A DNA stretch of 64,000 nucleotides from Gammaproteobacteria bacterium (GTDB taxonomy: Bacteria > Pseudomonadota > Gammaproteobacteria > Pseudomonadales > Azotimanducaceae): the NCBI GenBank assembly GCA_009840305.1, contig VXNY01000024.1, positions 434,001-498,000 on the forward strand, given 5' to 3'. The notes under the pieces were generated by a model. That model ran no database searches. It saw only the letters and a list, made by a program, of their open reading frames with translations, and was not told the DNA's origin. Shown piece by piece: positions 33,095 through 41,792 of this stretch. A program made the translations under genes and the position numbers. Numbering within the stretch: the first letter of the stretch is position 1; the number at the start of each line of letters is the position of its first letter.

Positions 33095-33763
33095 TCCCGT
33101 AACGGGTATTGCCGCCCCGTGAATCGGATCTGCGCCCGCCGAAGCGAGGAATAGCACGACTTGTGCCAATGCACCGGGTCGTACCCACTGGGAAAAGTTC
33201 GCGTTGGGCATGTCTTCTCGATTGCGCGCGGTATCGATTATGCTAGGGAGAACACAGTTGACGTTGATACCATCTTGCTTCAGTTCGGCTGCTAGACTCT
33301 CAGTGGTCCGGATCACGGCACTCTTAGATGCAACATACGGACCCATGCGTGCGCTACCGTGCAAAGCACCGTGAGCACCGACATTGACAATTTTGCCACC
33401 TTCGCCGGACGCACGCATCATCGGTACTACGGCGCGCACCAGATTTAACATAGTACGCACGTTCAAATTCATCATATAGTCCCAAGTTTCATCTGTAGTC
33501 TCGGCAACTGTTTCACCCATTGTGAAGCCACCCGCAATATTAGCAAGAATATTGACCGAACTCAGACCTGCGATTGCTTGTTTGGCTTGCGTCAAATCTA
33601 AAAGATCTAGTTGAAGAGTCTTGAAAGGTGCAGGATGTTCTATAACGTCAATACCAATCACGGTCGCGCCAGATTCGTGAAAGGCCCGGCCTACGGCTTT
33701 CCCGAGAACCCCCGCAGTCCCAGAGACTACAACTACTTTGTCGTCAAATTCGATCATATCCAT
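33086..33763 (-). CDS. Short-chain dehydrogenase/reductase
   Basis: This NAD(P)-dependent oxidoreductase is 225 residues long with a Rossmann fold. The cofactor loop is VSGTAGVLGKAVG. ANIAGG corresponds to the NNAG motif, catalytic Ser lies near GAHGALHGSARMG, and YVASK carries the catalytic Tyr and Lys. VLPSIIDTARN and the C-terminal IHGAAIPVTG complete the family pattern. The substrate is not predictable. It converges on the thioesterase gene with a 9-base overlap. Confidence 0.88.
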   Translation of the reverse strand: MDMIEFDDKVVVVSGTAGVLGKAVGRAFHESGATVIGIDVIEHPAPFKTLQLDLLDLTQAKQAIAGLSSVNILANIAGGFTMGETVAETTDETWDYMMNLNVRTMLNLVRAVVPMMRASGEGGKIVNVGAHGALHGSARMGPYVASKSAVIRTTESLAAELKQDGINVNCVLPSIIDTARNREDMPNANFSQWVRPGALAQVVLFLASAGADPIHGAAIPVTGLV

Positions 33764-33813
33764 TCCTCCCAGTGTATTTTGAAGAAGCTAGACCAACTCA
33801 ATAGCTCAGACGA

Positions 33814-34878
33814 CTAAGTTTCCGTCCGTAGCGTCGTAGAAGAGACGTCGCATTGAAATTTCGAAACTTCCACTTGCTGACAATGTTTTAGTAGTCCCTC
33901 GGGTATTGAAAGATCGTTTATAGTCCTAAACTTGTTGTCAACCATGCGAGCGAAAACCAGAAATTTCGTACCGGATGTAATGAAAAAATCTATCACTTCA
34001 TCTAACTGTTTCCCTGCGTCGTAATACTTCGGTTCGATGATTCGAGCAAGAGTATCAACCCCAACGACAAATGAGACTGCTTCATTCTTGCACAGATGTT
34101 TTGCCTTTTGAAAGAAATGAGGTAGATTTGTAAGCACTACTTCATGAGTAGCAAACTGGTTGATTCTCTCATTTAAATCAAAATAGTCTACGGGGAATTT
34201 ATCAACGTTTTTGACACTCAACTCGTACTGCACTTCACAGCACAATATTTCCTCAGCGAGTGCGTGCATTCGACGATGACCAGCATGCAATGGGTTGAAA
34301 GCACCAGGAAAATATGCTTTCGTACGCGCACCTATCGTTACCGGTTCGCGCTTATACAAGCGATTGTGACAATTTTGCGCGTTTGCCGTGCGAGTTTTGT
34401 AATTTGGGTAAGAATCGGCCGCTAGTTCAAGACCTGCACAGAGCTTTGAGAAAGCCACTTGGGCTAGCATAGTTTCTTGCTCTTCCCTAGTGTTGGAGTC
34501 TGTAAATTCCATCTTCGTTACCTGCGATCGACTCATGGTCTGGAGTGCGACGAAAGCTCTTATTGCACCTTTTTTTTGACGGTTGGTACTCAAACTTGCG
34601 GTGATACCAAAACCAAAGAGCTCATCCGTGGATCGCAGTTGTTGAGCAGTCATGAACGCCTTCATCGCAAGATTGCGCGCAGTGGTTTCCGAACAAGCCT
34701 GTTGTGGTCTACTACCCAATAATTGAGTCAATGCTTCATAACTGTAAGGTATTTGCGCGTCAAGGATCGTAGCTGATGCTCCAGGTATATTGAGTAATTG
34801 ACTTAACAGCAGAGATCCGCCACCGGTTAAATAACACACCCCAGCCCAATCCGATAAATGTAGATCTGCAACTTTCAT
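33814..34878 (-). CDS. CinA-C-like domain fused to a NadD/CTP-transferase-like domain
   Basis: This 354-residue two-domain protein starts at ATG 34878, two bases after the hydrolase stop. Residues ~1-165 resemble the CinA C-terminal (nicotinamide-nucleotide amidase) fold: LTGGGSLLLSQLLNIPGASATI, GFGITASLSTNRQKKGAIRAFVAL. The PncC motif AESCTGG reads VCYLTGG here, so the serine position is not conserved. Residues ~190-354 form an HxGH nucleotidyltransferase: AYFPGAFNPLHAGHRRMHAL, VVGVDTLARI and the terminal SSTTLR, as in NadD or phosphopantetheine adenylyltransferases. It probably acts on pyridine or similar nucleotides, but the substrate is unproven. Likely co-transcribed with the hydrolase upstream. 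Confidence 0.75.
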   Translation of the reverse strand: MKVADLHLSDWAGVCYLTGGGSLLLSQLLNIPGASATILDAQIPYSYEALTQLLGSRPQQACSETTARNLAMKAFMTAQQLRSTDELFGFGITASLSTNRQKKGAIRAFVALQTMSRSQVTKMEFTDSNTREEQETMLAQVAFSKLCAGLELAADSYPNYKTRTANAQNCHNRLYKREPVTIGARTKAYFPGAFNPLHAGHRRMHALAEEILCCEVQYELSVKNVDKFPVDYFDLNERINQFATHEVVLTNLPHFFQKAKHLCKNEAVSFVVGVDTLARIIEPKYYDAGKQLDEVIDFFITSGTKFLVFARMVDNKFRTINDLSIPEGLLKHCQQVEVSKFQCDVSSTTLRTET

Positions 34879-34880
34879 CT

Positions 34881-35747
34881 CTATAAAAAGTCGCGTACTA
34901 ATTGCAAGAACTCGTCCAATTGATCGTGATGACACCAATGGCCCGCATTTGCGATTGAATGCACTTTGACATCTTGCATAGATTTCACACGCTCGTCTTG
35001 AGATGGATGTAAAACCCAAGAATCTTGACCATGCACTAACAGGGTAGGACAGGAAATTCGTGCGTAAATTTGTTCGGTCTCTTCGTACGACAATGTAATC
35101 GGTGCTAATACGCGAAAATAGTTGTCGAATTTCCAGCTAAAGGTCCCATCTTCATTCTGAATACTTCCATGGATAGTGAGATGACGGGCATGTTCTGCTG
35201 AAAGGTGGGGATTCACTGTTTGTAGCCGCCGAATCGCTTCTTCGATAGTCGCATATCGTCGCGGCTGACGTCCAGAGAGTTGGTGTACATCTTCGACCCA
35301 GCCACGAATATGTTCATGCATTCGGTTCGTTGCCATTCGCCACTGATTCAGCATGATTCCCATGCCTTCAACCGCAATGAGCCGCTTGACGTTTTCTGGG
35401 TAATTTCCAGTATAGAGCAATGCGATAATTGCACCTAACGAGTGCCCGATGACGCGCATCGGGGCGATTTGAGTTTGGCGGACTAGCTGTTGAACATCGT
35501 AAATGTAATCAACGATAGAGTATGCACCGCCAACCATCCACTGCGAGTCTCCGTGCCCGCGAAGGTCCGGCGCGACGATGAAATAGTCATCCTTGAGCGC
35601 AGTAGCCACCCAGTCCCAATTACGGCAATGATCTCGACCACCATGAATGAGAAGCAACACCGGTGCTTCCGGATCTCCCCAAGCCACATAGTGGAGTCTT
35701 AATCGTTGGGAGAAGTAAACGTGTGAGGTTGGAGAATCTTTCAACAT
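34881..35747 (-). CDS. Alpha/beta-hydrolase fold protein
   Basis: This 288-residue cytosolic hydrolase has the oxyanion region LLIHGGRDHCRNWDWV, DLRGHGDS, the nucleophile elbow IGHSLGAIIALLY, an Asp in LLVHGQDSW and the catalytic His in ANAGHWCHHD. The set fits esterases and epoxide-hydrolase-like enzymes, but the substrate is unknown. It is followed after 2 bases by the CinA-C/nucleotidyltransferase fusion, so the two are likely co-translated. Confidence 0.88.
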   Translation of the reverse strand: MLKDSPTSHVYFSQRLRLHYVAWGDPEAPVLLLIHGGRDHCRNWDWVATALKDDYFIVAPDLRGHGDSQWMVGGAYSIVDYIYDVQQLVRQTQIAPMRVIGHSLGAIIALLYTGNYPENVKRLIAVEGMGIMLNQWRMATNRMHEHIRGWVEDVHQLSGRQPRRYATIEEAIRRLQTVNPHLSAEHARHLTIHGSIQNEDGTFSWKFDNYFRVLAPITLSYEETEQIYARISCPTLLVHGQDSWVLHPSQDERVKSMQDVKVHSIANAGHWCHHDQLDEFLQLVRDFL

Positions 35748-35926
35748 GCGGAAATTCTAAGTGTCCAATGTGGGAGTCCGACCTAATCGGAAAACTTCAA
35801 GCGAGGTGACAATTCAAGAGAACAACAGTCACGGTTGCGAAAAAGCAGCCAGTAACGCAATCCTGATAAAATCTCAAATTCTGCCCCTATTCAGTATTTA
35901 ATGTTTTTTTTGTTGGAGACCTTTCT

Positions 35927-37111
35927 ATGCGTGATGTCGTAGTTATTGATAGTGTTCGTACCGGATTGGCAAAGTCATTCCGAGGGAGTTTCAATCTCAC
36001 ACGATCCGATGATATGCTAGCAGTAGTAATCGACGCACTCTTAGCGCGAAATCCAAGTGTCGCCCCCGACGAGATTGAGGACGTCATAGTGGGTGCTGGA
36101 AGTCATGCGGGCGAACAAGACGGAAACTTAGCAAGACTCGCTGTAGTACTCTCAGAATTGCCAATTACCTCGGCGGGGTTAACGATCAATCGATTCTGCT
36201 CTTCCGGGCTTCAATCCATTGCCATTGCCGCCAACCAAATCGCAACCGGTCAAACTGAAGTCGCCATGGCTGGTGGAGTTGATTCGATCTCTATGCGAAA
36301 CCGACAGCCCCCGGCACAAGCACAACAGAATCAGCGTCTTCTGGACGAAAAACCCGAGATATTCATGGCAATGGGCAATACGGCTGAAGTAGTTGCCCGG
36401 CGCTACAACGTTACAAGAGAGATCCAAGACGAATATGCAGTCCAAAGTCAAAAACGATATGCACATGCACAGAACGTTGGTAGGATAGATGAGGAAATCG
36501 TTCCCATGACTGTCGAAATGCTCCACGTCGACAAAGAAACCAAAGCCGAAAGTCGACGAACTGTTACCGTGGATAGAGATGAATGCAACCGGCCTACAAC
36601 GACATTGGAAGGACTCGCACGCTTACCTCCCGCTTTCGAAGAGGGAGGCACAGTTACTGCAGGTAATGCGTCGCAACTCTCGGACGGGGCTTCAATGGCA
36701 TTAGTCATGAGTCTGGAACGAGCAACTCAGCTCAATTTGCAACCCATGGGTGTGTACCGCGGATTTACCGTCGCAGCCTGCGAGCCCGATGAGATGGGAA
36801 TCGGTCCGATCTATGCAATTCCCCGGTTGCTCAAAAACGCCGGCGTAGCACAAAACGATGTCGATCTTTGGGAACTCAACGAAGCATTTGCAAGTCAGTG
36901 CGTGTATTGTCGCGACTACTTAGACATTGACAATGACAAGTACAACGTGAACGGAGGGAGCATCGCTATCGGTCATCCATTTGGTATGACCGGTGCCCGG
37001 CTCACCGGCACATTGTTGCGCGAACTTGCGCGTCGGCAGCAACGATATGGAGTCGTCTCCATGTGCGTCGGTGGAGGACAAGGGGCTGCAGGGTTGTTCG
37101 AGCGAACATAA
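35927..37111 (+). CDS. Thiolase (acetyl-CoA acyltransferase)
   Basis: This enzyme performs thiolytic cleavage or condensation of acyl-CoA. The nucleophilic Cys is in [19 protein letters not shown], the second motif is [19 protein letters not shown], and the C-terminal catalytic Cys is in [14 protein letters not shown]. It is 394 residues long. Fatty-acid degradation or short-chain metabolism is likely, but no fad partner gene is adjacent. A GGAG 9 bases before the ATG gives a good ribosome site. The upstream 180 bases (35748-35926) contain no gene. Confidence 0.93.
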   Translation: MRDVVVIDSVRTGLAKSFRGSFNLTRSDDMLAVVIDALLARNPSVAPDEIEDVIVGAGSHAGEQDGNLARLAVVLSELPITSAGLTINRFCSSGLQSIAIAANQIATGQTEVAMAGGVDSISMRNRQPPAQAQQNQRLLDEKPEIFMAMGNTAEVVARRYNVTREIQDEYAVQSQKRYAHAQNVGRIDEEIVPMTVEMLHVDKETKAESRRTVTVDRDECNRPTTTLEGLARLPPAFEEGGTVTAGNASQLSDGASMALVMSLERATQLNLQPMGVYRGFTVAACEPDEMGIGPIYAIPRLLKNAGVAQNDVDLWELNEAFASQCVYCRDYLDIDNDKYNVNGGSIAIGHPFGMTGARLTGTLLRELARRQQRYGVVSMCVGGGQGAAGLFERT

Positions 37112-37138
37112 TGTCGTTTCAACTTTAGTGAAATTCAC

Positions 37139-37167
37139 TTCATAACAACTTTACTATCGCTTATAAT
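37139..37167 (+). promoter_or_regulatory. Sigma70-like promoter before the acidic secreted protein gene
   Basis: TTCATA at 37139-37144 and a perfect TATAAT at 37162-37167 are separated by 17 bases. The -35 box matches the consensus at 4 of 6 positions. It lies just after the thiolase and would drive the acidic protein and two-component genes. Confidence 0.55.
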
Positions 37168-37237
37168 TCACTATGATTCAAAGTTACTGTCGCAAAGACA
37201 GAGCAAACATTTGGAGGGAGAGGAGGCGCACTCAGGT

Positions 37238-37333
37238 TTGAATTTGATAGAATTCGTGCGCCAACAAATCTGTCGTCAGAATATGATGGAGCTCAAACTG
37301 ACGGACTCAGGTTTTGAAACAGGGAGGTTTTGA
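37238..37333 (+). CDS. Possible 31-residue leader ORF with strong ribosome site
   Basis: A purine-rich stretch (37212-37226, including AGGAGG at 37221-37226) is followed 11 bases later by TTG at 37238. This opens a 31-codon frame (start MNLIEFVRQQICRQNMMELK) that stops at 37331-37333, three bases before the GTG of the next gene. A GGTTTTGAAAC repeat occurs twice at its end. It may be a coupling leader peptide or chance. Confidence 0.3.
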   Translation: MNLIEFVRQQICRQNMMELKLTDSGFETGRF

Positions 37334-37336
37334 AAC

Positions 37337-37927
37337 GTGGACAATTCAACCAACCAGGAACTAAACCGCATGACTGTGAGACACCGCCTCTTTAGTGTTG
37401 TAATTTCAACACTATTTGGATTTTCAGCGTTTGTGCTCACGGCACAGGATGTTGATGAAACTGAGGATTCTTCATCCGTTGATCAAATCACCACAACGTC
37501 TGATGCAAGTGACGTTCTCGACGCTGAACCGTTCGAAGATCAATTCACGAAAGAGTTCCTCGAAGAATTATCTAAGGAAGAATTTACCGCGTACATACTT
37601 GAAGGTCATAAGTACAGCAAAAATGATCAAGATGCACTACTTCAGGAATATCAACGTCGATGTTCTGACGACAGCACAGACAGTTCTTCTGATCTTTGTC
37701 CCGATGAGATCGAACCAAATTGGGGTGACACCGAACAAATTGCAGAAGAGACTGAACTGAACTCAGATGAAAGTGAAGAGGAAGGTCAAATCCCAAAATT
37801 AGAGGAAGAAACCGTTGAGGTTCGGGTTGCACGTCCGAACGAAAGCACTGAGAATGTCGCAGATCCAAGAAGGAACAACAAGCCCTCAGACCAAAAGCAA
37901 CTTGTTCCAGCATGGAGAAATAAGTAA
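37337..37927 (+). CDS. Acidic secreted protein of unknown function
   Basis: This encodes 196 residues from GTG 37337, which has AGGGAGG 9 bases upstream; an ATG at 37370 is an alternative. A signal peptide (RHRLFSVVISTLFGFSAFVLTA, cleavage near TAQ/D) is followed by a strongly acidic, low-complexity protein rich in Asp, Glu and Ser with two Cys (RRCSDDS, SDLCPDE) and a basic C-terminal end. No family is recognised. It directly precedes the response regulator gene, so a role in the same signalling pathway is possible but unproven. Confidence 0.65.
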   Translation: MDNSTNQELNRMTVRHRLFSVVISTLFGFSAFVLTAQDVDETEDSSSVDQITTTSDASDVLDAEPFEDQFTKEFLEELSKEEFTAYILEGHKYSKNDQDALLQEYQRRCSDDSTDSSSDLCPDEIEPNWGDTEQIAEETELNSDESEEEGQIPKLEEETVEVRVARPNESTENVADPRRNNKPSDQKQLVPAWRNK

Positions 37928-39039
37928 CTCAATTAAGTGGCTTAGCGGACAGCGGTCAACGCGTTCTGGTCGTCGACGACGACCCTAACCTATGCGAACT
38001 TCTCGCAGGATTTTTAGGTAAACACGGTTTAAACGTCGACACCGTCGCCGATGGTTCGTCGATGGACGAAGCACTTCGCACTTACCAATACGATCTGATC
38101 GTACTTGATCTGATGCTACCTGGCGAAGACGGTTTGTCTATCGCGAAACGACTTAAACAGGTCACAACAGCCCCAATAATCATGCTCACGGCACTTACCG
38201 ACAGCATCGACCGTGTGGTAGGTCTCGAAGTAGGTGCCGACGACTATGTCGCTAAGCCTTTTAGCCCACGAATTCTCTTAGCACGCATCCGTTCGGTGTT
38301 GCGTAGGCGCAACGCTCCGTACAGAGATCAAGTCCACCACATCGGGAAGCTCTTAGTCGTTGATGATGACCCCAACATTCGAGAATTGCTTTCCGACTAC
38401 CTTATTCGCCAAGGTTTTGACGTAGTTACCGTACCAGACGGAGCAGAGTTAGAAGTAGAACTGAGTCGAACTGATTTTGATCTTGTAATTCTGGATCTGA
38501 GAATCCCTGGCGAAGATGGGCTACAGTCGACAGCTCGAATACTTCGAGATCAGGATTTACCCTTCATCGTGATGACTGCAATGGGTGACGATGTTGAGCA
38601 AGTTGTCGGACTGGAATTAGGTGCCGACGACTATGTAGATAAGCCAGTGAATCCGCGCGAATTACTTGCCAGGATTAAAGCAGTACTTAGACGCAATGCG
38701 GGAACTTCAACAATGCGAAGCGGAGACGGCGTTTACCGCTTTGGCGATTTCACTTTCGATGTAACTCAATTATCGCTAACTCGTAAAACCGGTGAAATAA
38801 TTTCCCTGACCTCGGGCGAATTCGAAATGCTCAACATATTGGTTAAACATCCGTATCGCACCCTCGATCGCGATCGCATTCAGGAACTACTTGGCGATGA
38901 AAATAAGTCCGGTGTAGATCGTAGTATTGATGTCAGAATCACTCGACTCCGAAGTAAGATCGAAACTAATCCTTCAAATCCAAAGTTTATTAAAACGGTG
39001 TGGGGAAAAGGGTACGTATTTTGTCCAGAAAGCTCTTAA
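37924..39039 (+). CDS. Response regulator, REC-REC-winged helix; no canonical start codon
   Basis: This OmpR-type DNA-binding regulator has two receiver domains. REC1 has VLVVDDDPNLCELL with phospho-Asp in LIVLDLMLPGEDG. REC2 repeats the pattern closely (LLVVDDDPNIRELL, LVILDLRIPGEDG). A C-terminal winged helix follows (LTSGEFEMLNILVKHP, DVRITRLRSKIETNPSNPKFIKTVWGKGY). In frame upstream of REC1 there is no ATG, GTG or TTG between the TAA at 37921 and VLVVDDD. I set the start at the GTA at 37924 because GGAG (37914-37917) lies 6 bases before it, but this is uncertain. The first ATG (38062) would delete the REC1 acidic pocket. The gene overlaps the kinase gene by 40 bases. Confidence 0.72.
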   Translation, partial: VTQLSGLADSGQRVLVVDDDPNLCELLAGFLGKHGLNVDTVADGSSMDEALRTYQYDLIVLDLMLPGEDGLSIAKRLKQVTTAPIIMLTALTDSIDRVVGLEVGADDYVAKPFSPRILLARIRSVLRRRNAPYRDQVHHIGKLLVVDDDPNIRELLSDYLIRQGFDVVTVPDGAELEVELSRTDFDLVILDLRIPGEDGLQSTARILRDQDLPFIVMTAMGDDVEQVVGLELGADDYVDKPVNPRELLARIKAVLRRNAGTSTMRSGDGVYRFGDFTFDVTQLSLTRKTGEIISLTSGEFEMLNILVKHPYRTLDRDRIQELLGDENKSGVDRSIDVRITRLRSKIETNPSNPKFIKTVWGKGYVFCPESS

Positions 39040-40427
39040 ATCGAATTCGGGCTAACTCTCTGGCCGGAAAATTCAGTCTGATCATTGGAACTTCGACCTT
39101 ATTGTTAGGCGTGTGCTTTGTGATTCTTTACCAACTATACGGATTCTCACCGTTGAGACAACAGTGGATAGAGAACCGCGTATCTGATGTCGGAGTGATC
39201 GAGCGTTTATGGCACGTTAGTCCAGAATTTTTTGACTTTAAATTGCGCTCTTACATGGTTGACAAAAAGAAGTTATACATAGAGAACAATTTAGCTCAAC
39301 AAGACGAGTTAAGTCCGATAACAAGAGCCGATGGAGTCCTTTATCGACTTAAGTCTGCGTTCGAAGAAAATTTCAGCAATAAAAATATTAGGACATACGC
39401 GGATTACAGTGAAAATCAGAACCCCGCATTTTGGGTGATTTTTCCCTCTGGAACTGAATCGGATGACGTTTTGGTGATTAAGTTATTTGTCAGTCCTAAA
39501 CCGTTGCGTACGTTGGACTTGGTGTTGATCGCGATTATCCTGAGCGTAGTCGCGACTGCGATCACAGCACTCTATAGTATGAACCGAATCAGTCGACCGA
39601 TGACACAGCTCGCGTATGCGACACAGTCCTTTCGTGGTGTATCGGGCTACGACCCGCTTCCTGAAACCGGCTCGGACGAAGTTGTGTTATTAGCGAGGAG
39701 TTTCAATGATATGGCGGAGGAAATCTCCGCATTAATATCGAATCGTACGACGATTACGGCTGGGCTGTCGCACGATTTGCGTACGCCATTGACACGTATG
39801 CGATTGGCGTTAGAACTTCTTCCGGAAGACACTGATCCAAATCTCCTACGAGCCTTCGAAGAAAACCTGCAACACATGAATTCATTGATTTCCGACGCAG
39901 CGCTTTTTGCGAAAGGCGAACAGGAACGACCACAAAAAATGAATTTCCGAGACTTGGTGCAATCGATTGTTCACACCGTCGATAAAGCTCTCGTCGTGGA
40001 GTGGTTCGGAGCACAACCCGCGGACATTCAGACGGCACCCAATGCTTTACGTCGATGCGTTACCAATCTAGTACAGAACGCGATGCAATATGGGAAAAAC
40101 GTGCGGGTACAAGTACGCGTAACTCAAGAAGATGCTGAAATACATGTGCTGGACGACGGACCAGGAATCCCTAAAGCAGAACGTCAGCGAATATTGCAGC
40201 CATTTGTTCGACTCGATAAGTCTCGCAATTTGGAAACTGGTGGTAGTGGATTGGGTTTAGCGATCGTCAACCAGTTGTGTTTGATCCACAACTGGACGTT
40301 AGAGATTGGTGCGAGTCCTGCGGGTGGTACCGATGTCGCGATCACGATCCCAACGAAAGTTTCATCCGAAATTTTGAGAGGGACTTCTGATCTAGCCATT
40401 CAAGAACGTCTCGCAGACGTAAAGTAA
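39000..40427 (+). CDS. Sensor histidine kinase, EnvZ-like
   Basis: This membrane kinase is partner to the upstream regulator. Two membrane segments (~24-47 and ~172-195) bracket a ~120-residue periplasmic sensor that resembles EnvZ-type sensors only in length. A HAMP region (NRISRPMTQLAYATQSF) is followed by HisKA with the phospho-His in GLSHDLRTPLTRMRLALELL (~257), then the ATPase N-box LVQNAMQYG, G1 LDDGPGIP and G2 GGSGLGLAIVNQL. The start is GTG 39000 (475 residues), overlapping the regulator; a TTG at 39021 would also give a full kinase. No signal ligand can be deduced. Confidence 0.9.
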   Translation: MGKRVRILSRKLLNRIRANSLAGKFSLIIGTSTLLLGVCFVILYQLYGFSPLRQQWIENRVSDVGVIERLWHVSPEFFDFKLRSYMVDKKKLYIENNLAQQDELSPITRADGVLYRLKSAFEENFSNKNIRTYADYSENQNPAFWVIFPSGTESDDVLVIKLFVSPKPLRTLDLVLIAIILSVVATAITALYSMNRISRPMTQLAYATQSFRGVSGYDPLPETGSDEVVLLARSFNDMAEEISALISNRTTITAGLSHDLRTPLTRMRLALELLPEDTDPNLLRAFEENLQHMNSLISDAALFAKGEQERPQKMNFRDLVQSIVHTVDKALVVEWFGAQPADIQTAPNALRRCVTNLVQNAMQYGKNVRVQVRVTQEDAEIHVLDDGPGIPKAERQRILQPFVRLDKSRNLETGGSGLGLAIVNQLCLIHNWTLEIGASPAGGTDVAITIPTKVSSEILRGTSDLAIQERLADVK

Positions 40428-40527
40428 CAACGAGTACTATGCGCATAGATGTGCTTGGTCTTTGAGCATAATTCCCTGCTTTCCAGAGACACTCCATACA
40501 ACACATTACCTATAGCAGTCTGAACAA

Positions 40528-41118
40528 ATGAATTCGAATAAAACAGAAGAACTAGACGTAAACAACTCCGCATTGTCCCGAGTACGCAATGCACTCTTTG
40601 ACGCACGAATCGTTACTCTATTCGGAAATATTGACCAAAAAGTCACTCAGCAAACAGTGGAGCAACTTCTAGCTTTAGCAACTGAAAACTCTGAATTTAT
40701 TACTTTGTTTCTCGGGTCACCTGGTGGTCATGTTGAGTCTGGCGACACTATACATGACATAATCCGCTTTATTAAAGCACCAGTGAGAACCGTCGGTACT
40801 GGCTGGGTGGGGAGTATCGCAACGCATATTTACTTAGCGGCCGAAAAAGAAAACCGACTCTGCCTACCAAACACCAGATTTCTGATCCATCAGCCTTCGG
40901 GGCGATTGCAGGGAGATGCGTCCGACATCTCCATTCAAGTCAAAGAAATAGTCAAAATTAGGGAAAGAATAAACGAGACAATCGCGACACGAACTGGTCA
41001 AAAACTTGAGCAAGTCAACAAAGATACCAACCGTGATCACTGGCTCTCCGCTAAGGAATCGCTCGACTACGGCTTAGTAGGACGCATTATTCAGTCGGTT
41101 TCAGAACTTGATTCGTGA
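40528..41118 (+). CDS. ClpP-like serine protease
   Basis: This 196-residue ClpP-fold protein has the triad in E. coli spacing: Ser96 in GWVGSIATH, His121 in FLIHQPSG and Asp170 in NRDHWLSAKESLDYGLVG. The oxyanion Gly-Gly is in LGSPGGHVES. The nucleophile loop differs from ClpP (GSIAT instead of A-S-M-G-A), suggesting altered substrate or activation. There is no clpX next to it. Its stop overlaps the next gene (GTGA), a hydrolase, so the two are translated together. It may be a specialised paralogue (ClpP2 or SDH-like). I leave the symbol blank because the housekeeping clpP is normally beside clpX. Confidence 0.82.
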   Translation: MNSNKTEELDVNNSALSRVRNALFDARIVTLFGNIDQKVTQQTVEQLLALATENSEFITLFLGSPGGHVESGDTIHDIIRFIKAPVRTVGTGWVGSIATHIYLAAEKENRLCLPNTRFLIHQPSGRLQGDASDISIQVKEIVKIRERINETIATRTGQKLEQVNKDTNRDHWLSAKESLDYGLVGRIIQSVSELDS

Positions 41119-41786
41119 TATCTATATGCGATGAACAACCGATAACGGTTGAAGGACAAAAAATAAGTGTTAGTCTAACCACTGGCTGTAGTTCAAGATG
41201 TACCGTTATTTTCGGCCATGGTGCGGGTGCTGGGATGAGGCACGCATCGCTTGATGCTATCGCGAATGCTTTTGCCGATATCGGAATTTCCACTCTTCGG
41301 TTTAACTTCCCCTATATGGAAGCTGGTCGAAACCGGGTCGACTCACTCTCGGTCTCAATACAAACGTTCAAAGAAGTCTATTCATTCGCTGTTAAAAAAG
41401 AGCTAGATCCACTCTTTCTTGGCGGTCATAGCTTTGGCGGTAGAATGGCAACTCACGCCGTGGTGGAACACAAGCTAATGGTCAAAGGACTCATTCTTAG
41501 CTCGTTTCCCCTTCACAATCCAAAGAAACCCTCACTTGAAAGAGCCAGCCACTTTGACAAGATTGAGTGTCCGATCCTTTTCTTGATCGGTACTCGAGAC
41601 GGCATGGCGAATGCGGATCTCATCCAACAACTATCTGTGGAACACCAAGCTACCTTGAAGTGGTTAGACACCGCAGATCACGGATATAAGACTTTGAAGC
41701 GCACTCGTACTCGTCAAGATGATGTCTTTCAAGAAATTGCTGTATACACTGACGCATTTGTCAGTGAAATATTGAAACAGCACTAA
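41115..41786 (+). CDS. KANL3/Tex30-like alpha/beta hydrolase
   Basis: This 223-residue hydrolase has FGHGAGAGMRHA, the nucleophile elbow GGHSFGGRMATHA, Asp in LIGTRDGMAN and His in TADHGYKTLKR. This order matches the dienelactone-hydrolase-like Tex30/KANL3 family (COG3571). The start GTG overlaps the ClpP-like stop by 4 bases. Its downstream neighbour, the FAD oxidase, begins after a 6-base gap. The substrate is unknown. Confidence 0.82.
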   Translation: MISICDEQPITVEGQKISVSLTTGCSSRCTVIFGHGAGAGMRHASLDAIANAFADIGISTLRFNFPYMEAGRNRVDSLSVSIQTFKEVYSFAVKKELDPLFLGGHSFGGRMATHAVVEHKLMVKGLILSSFPLHNPKKPSLERASHFDKIECPILFLIGTRDGMANADLIQQLSVEHQATLKWLDTADHGYKTLKRTRTRQDDVFQEIAVYTDAFVSEILKQH

Positions 41787-41792
41787 CATTCA

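Noticed and set aside
34881-35019. Longer start for the CinA-C/nucleotidyltransferase gene
   Set aside because: The extension lies within the antisense-free end of the upstream hydrolase on the same strand and is low in family similarity; the ATG at 34878 fits the operon gap.
37922-37930. Frameshift joining the acidic secreted protein to the response regulator
   Set aside because: No slippery heptamer is present, and a fusion of a secreted protein to a cytosolic regulator would make no sense.
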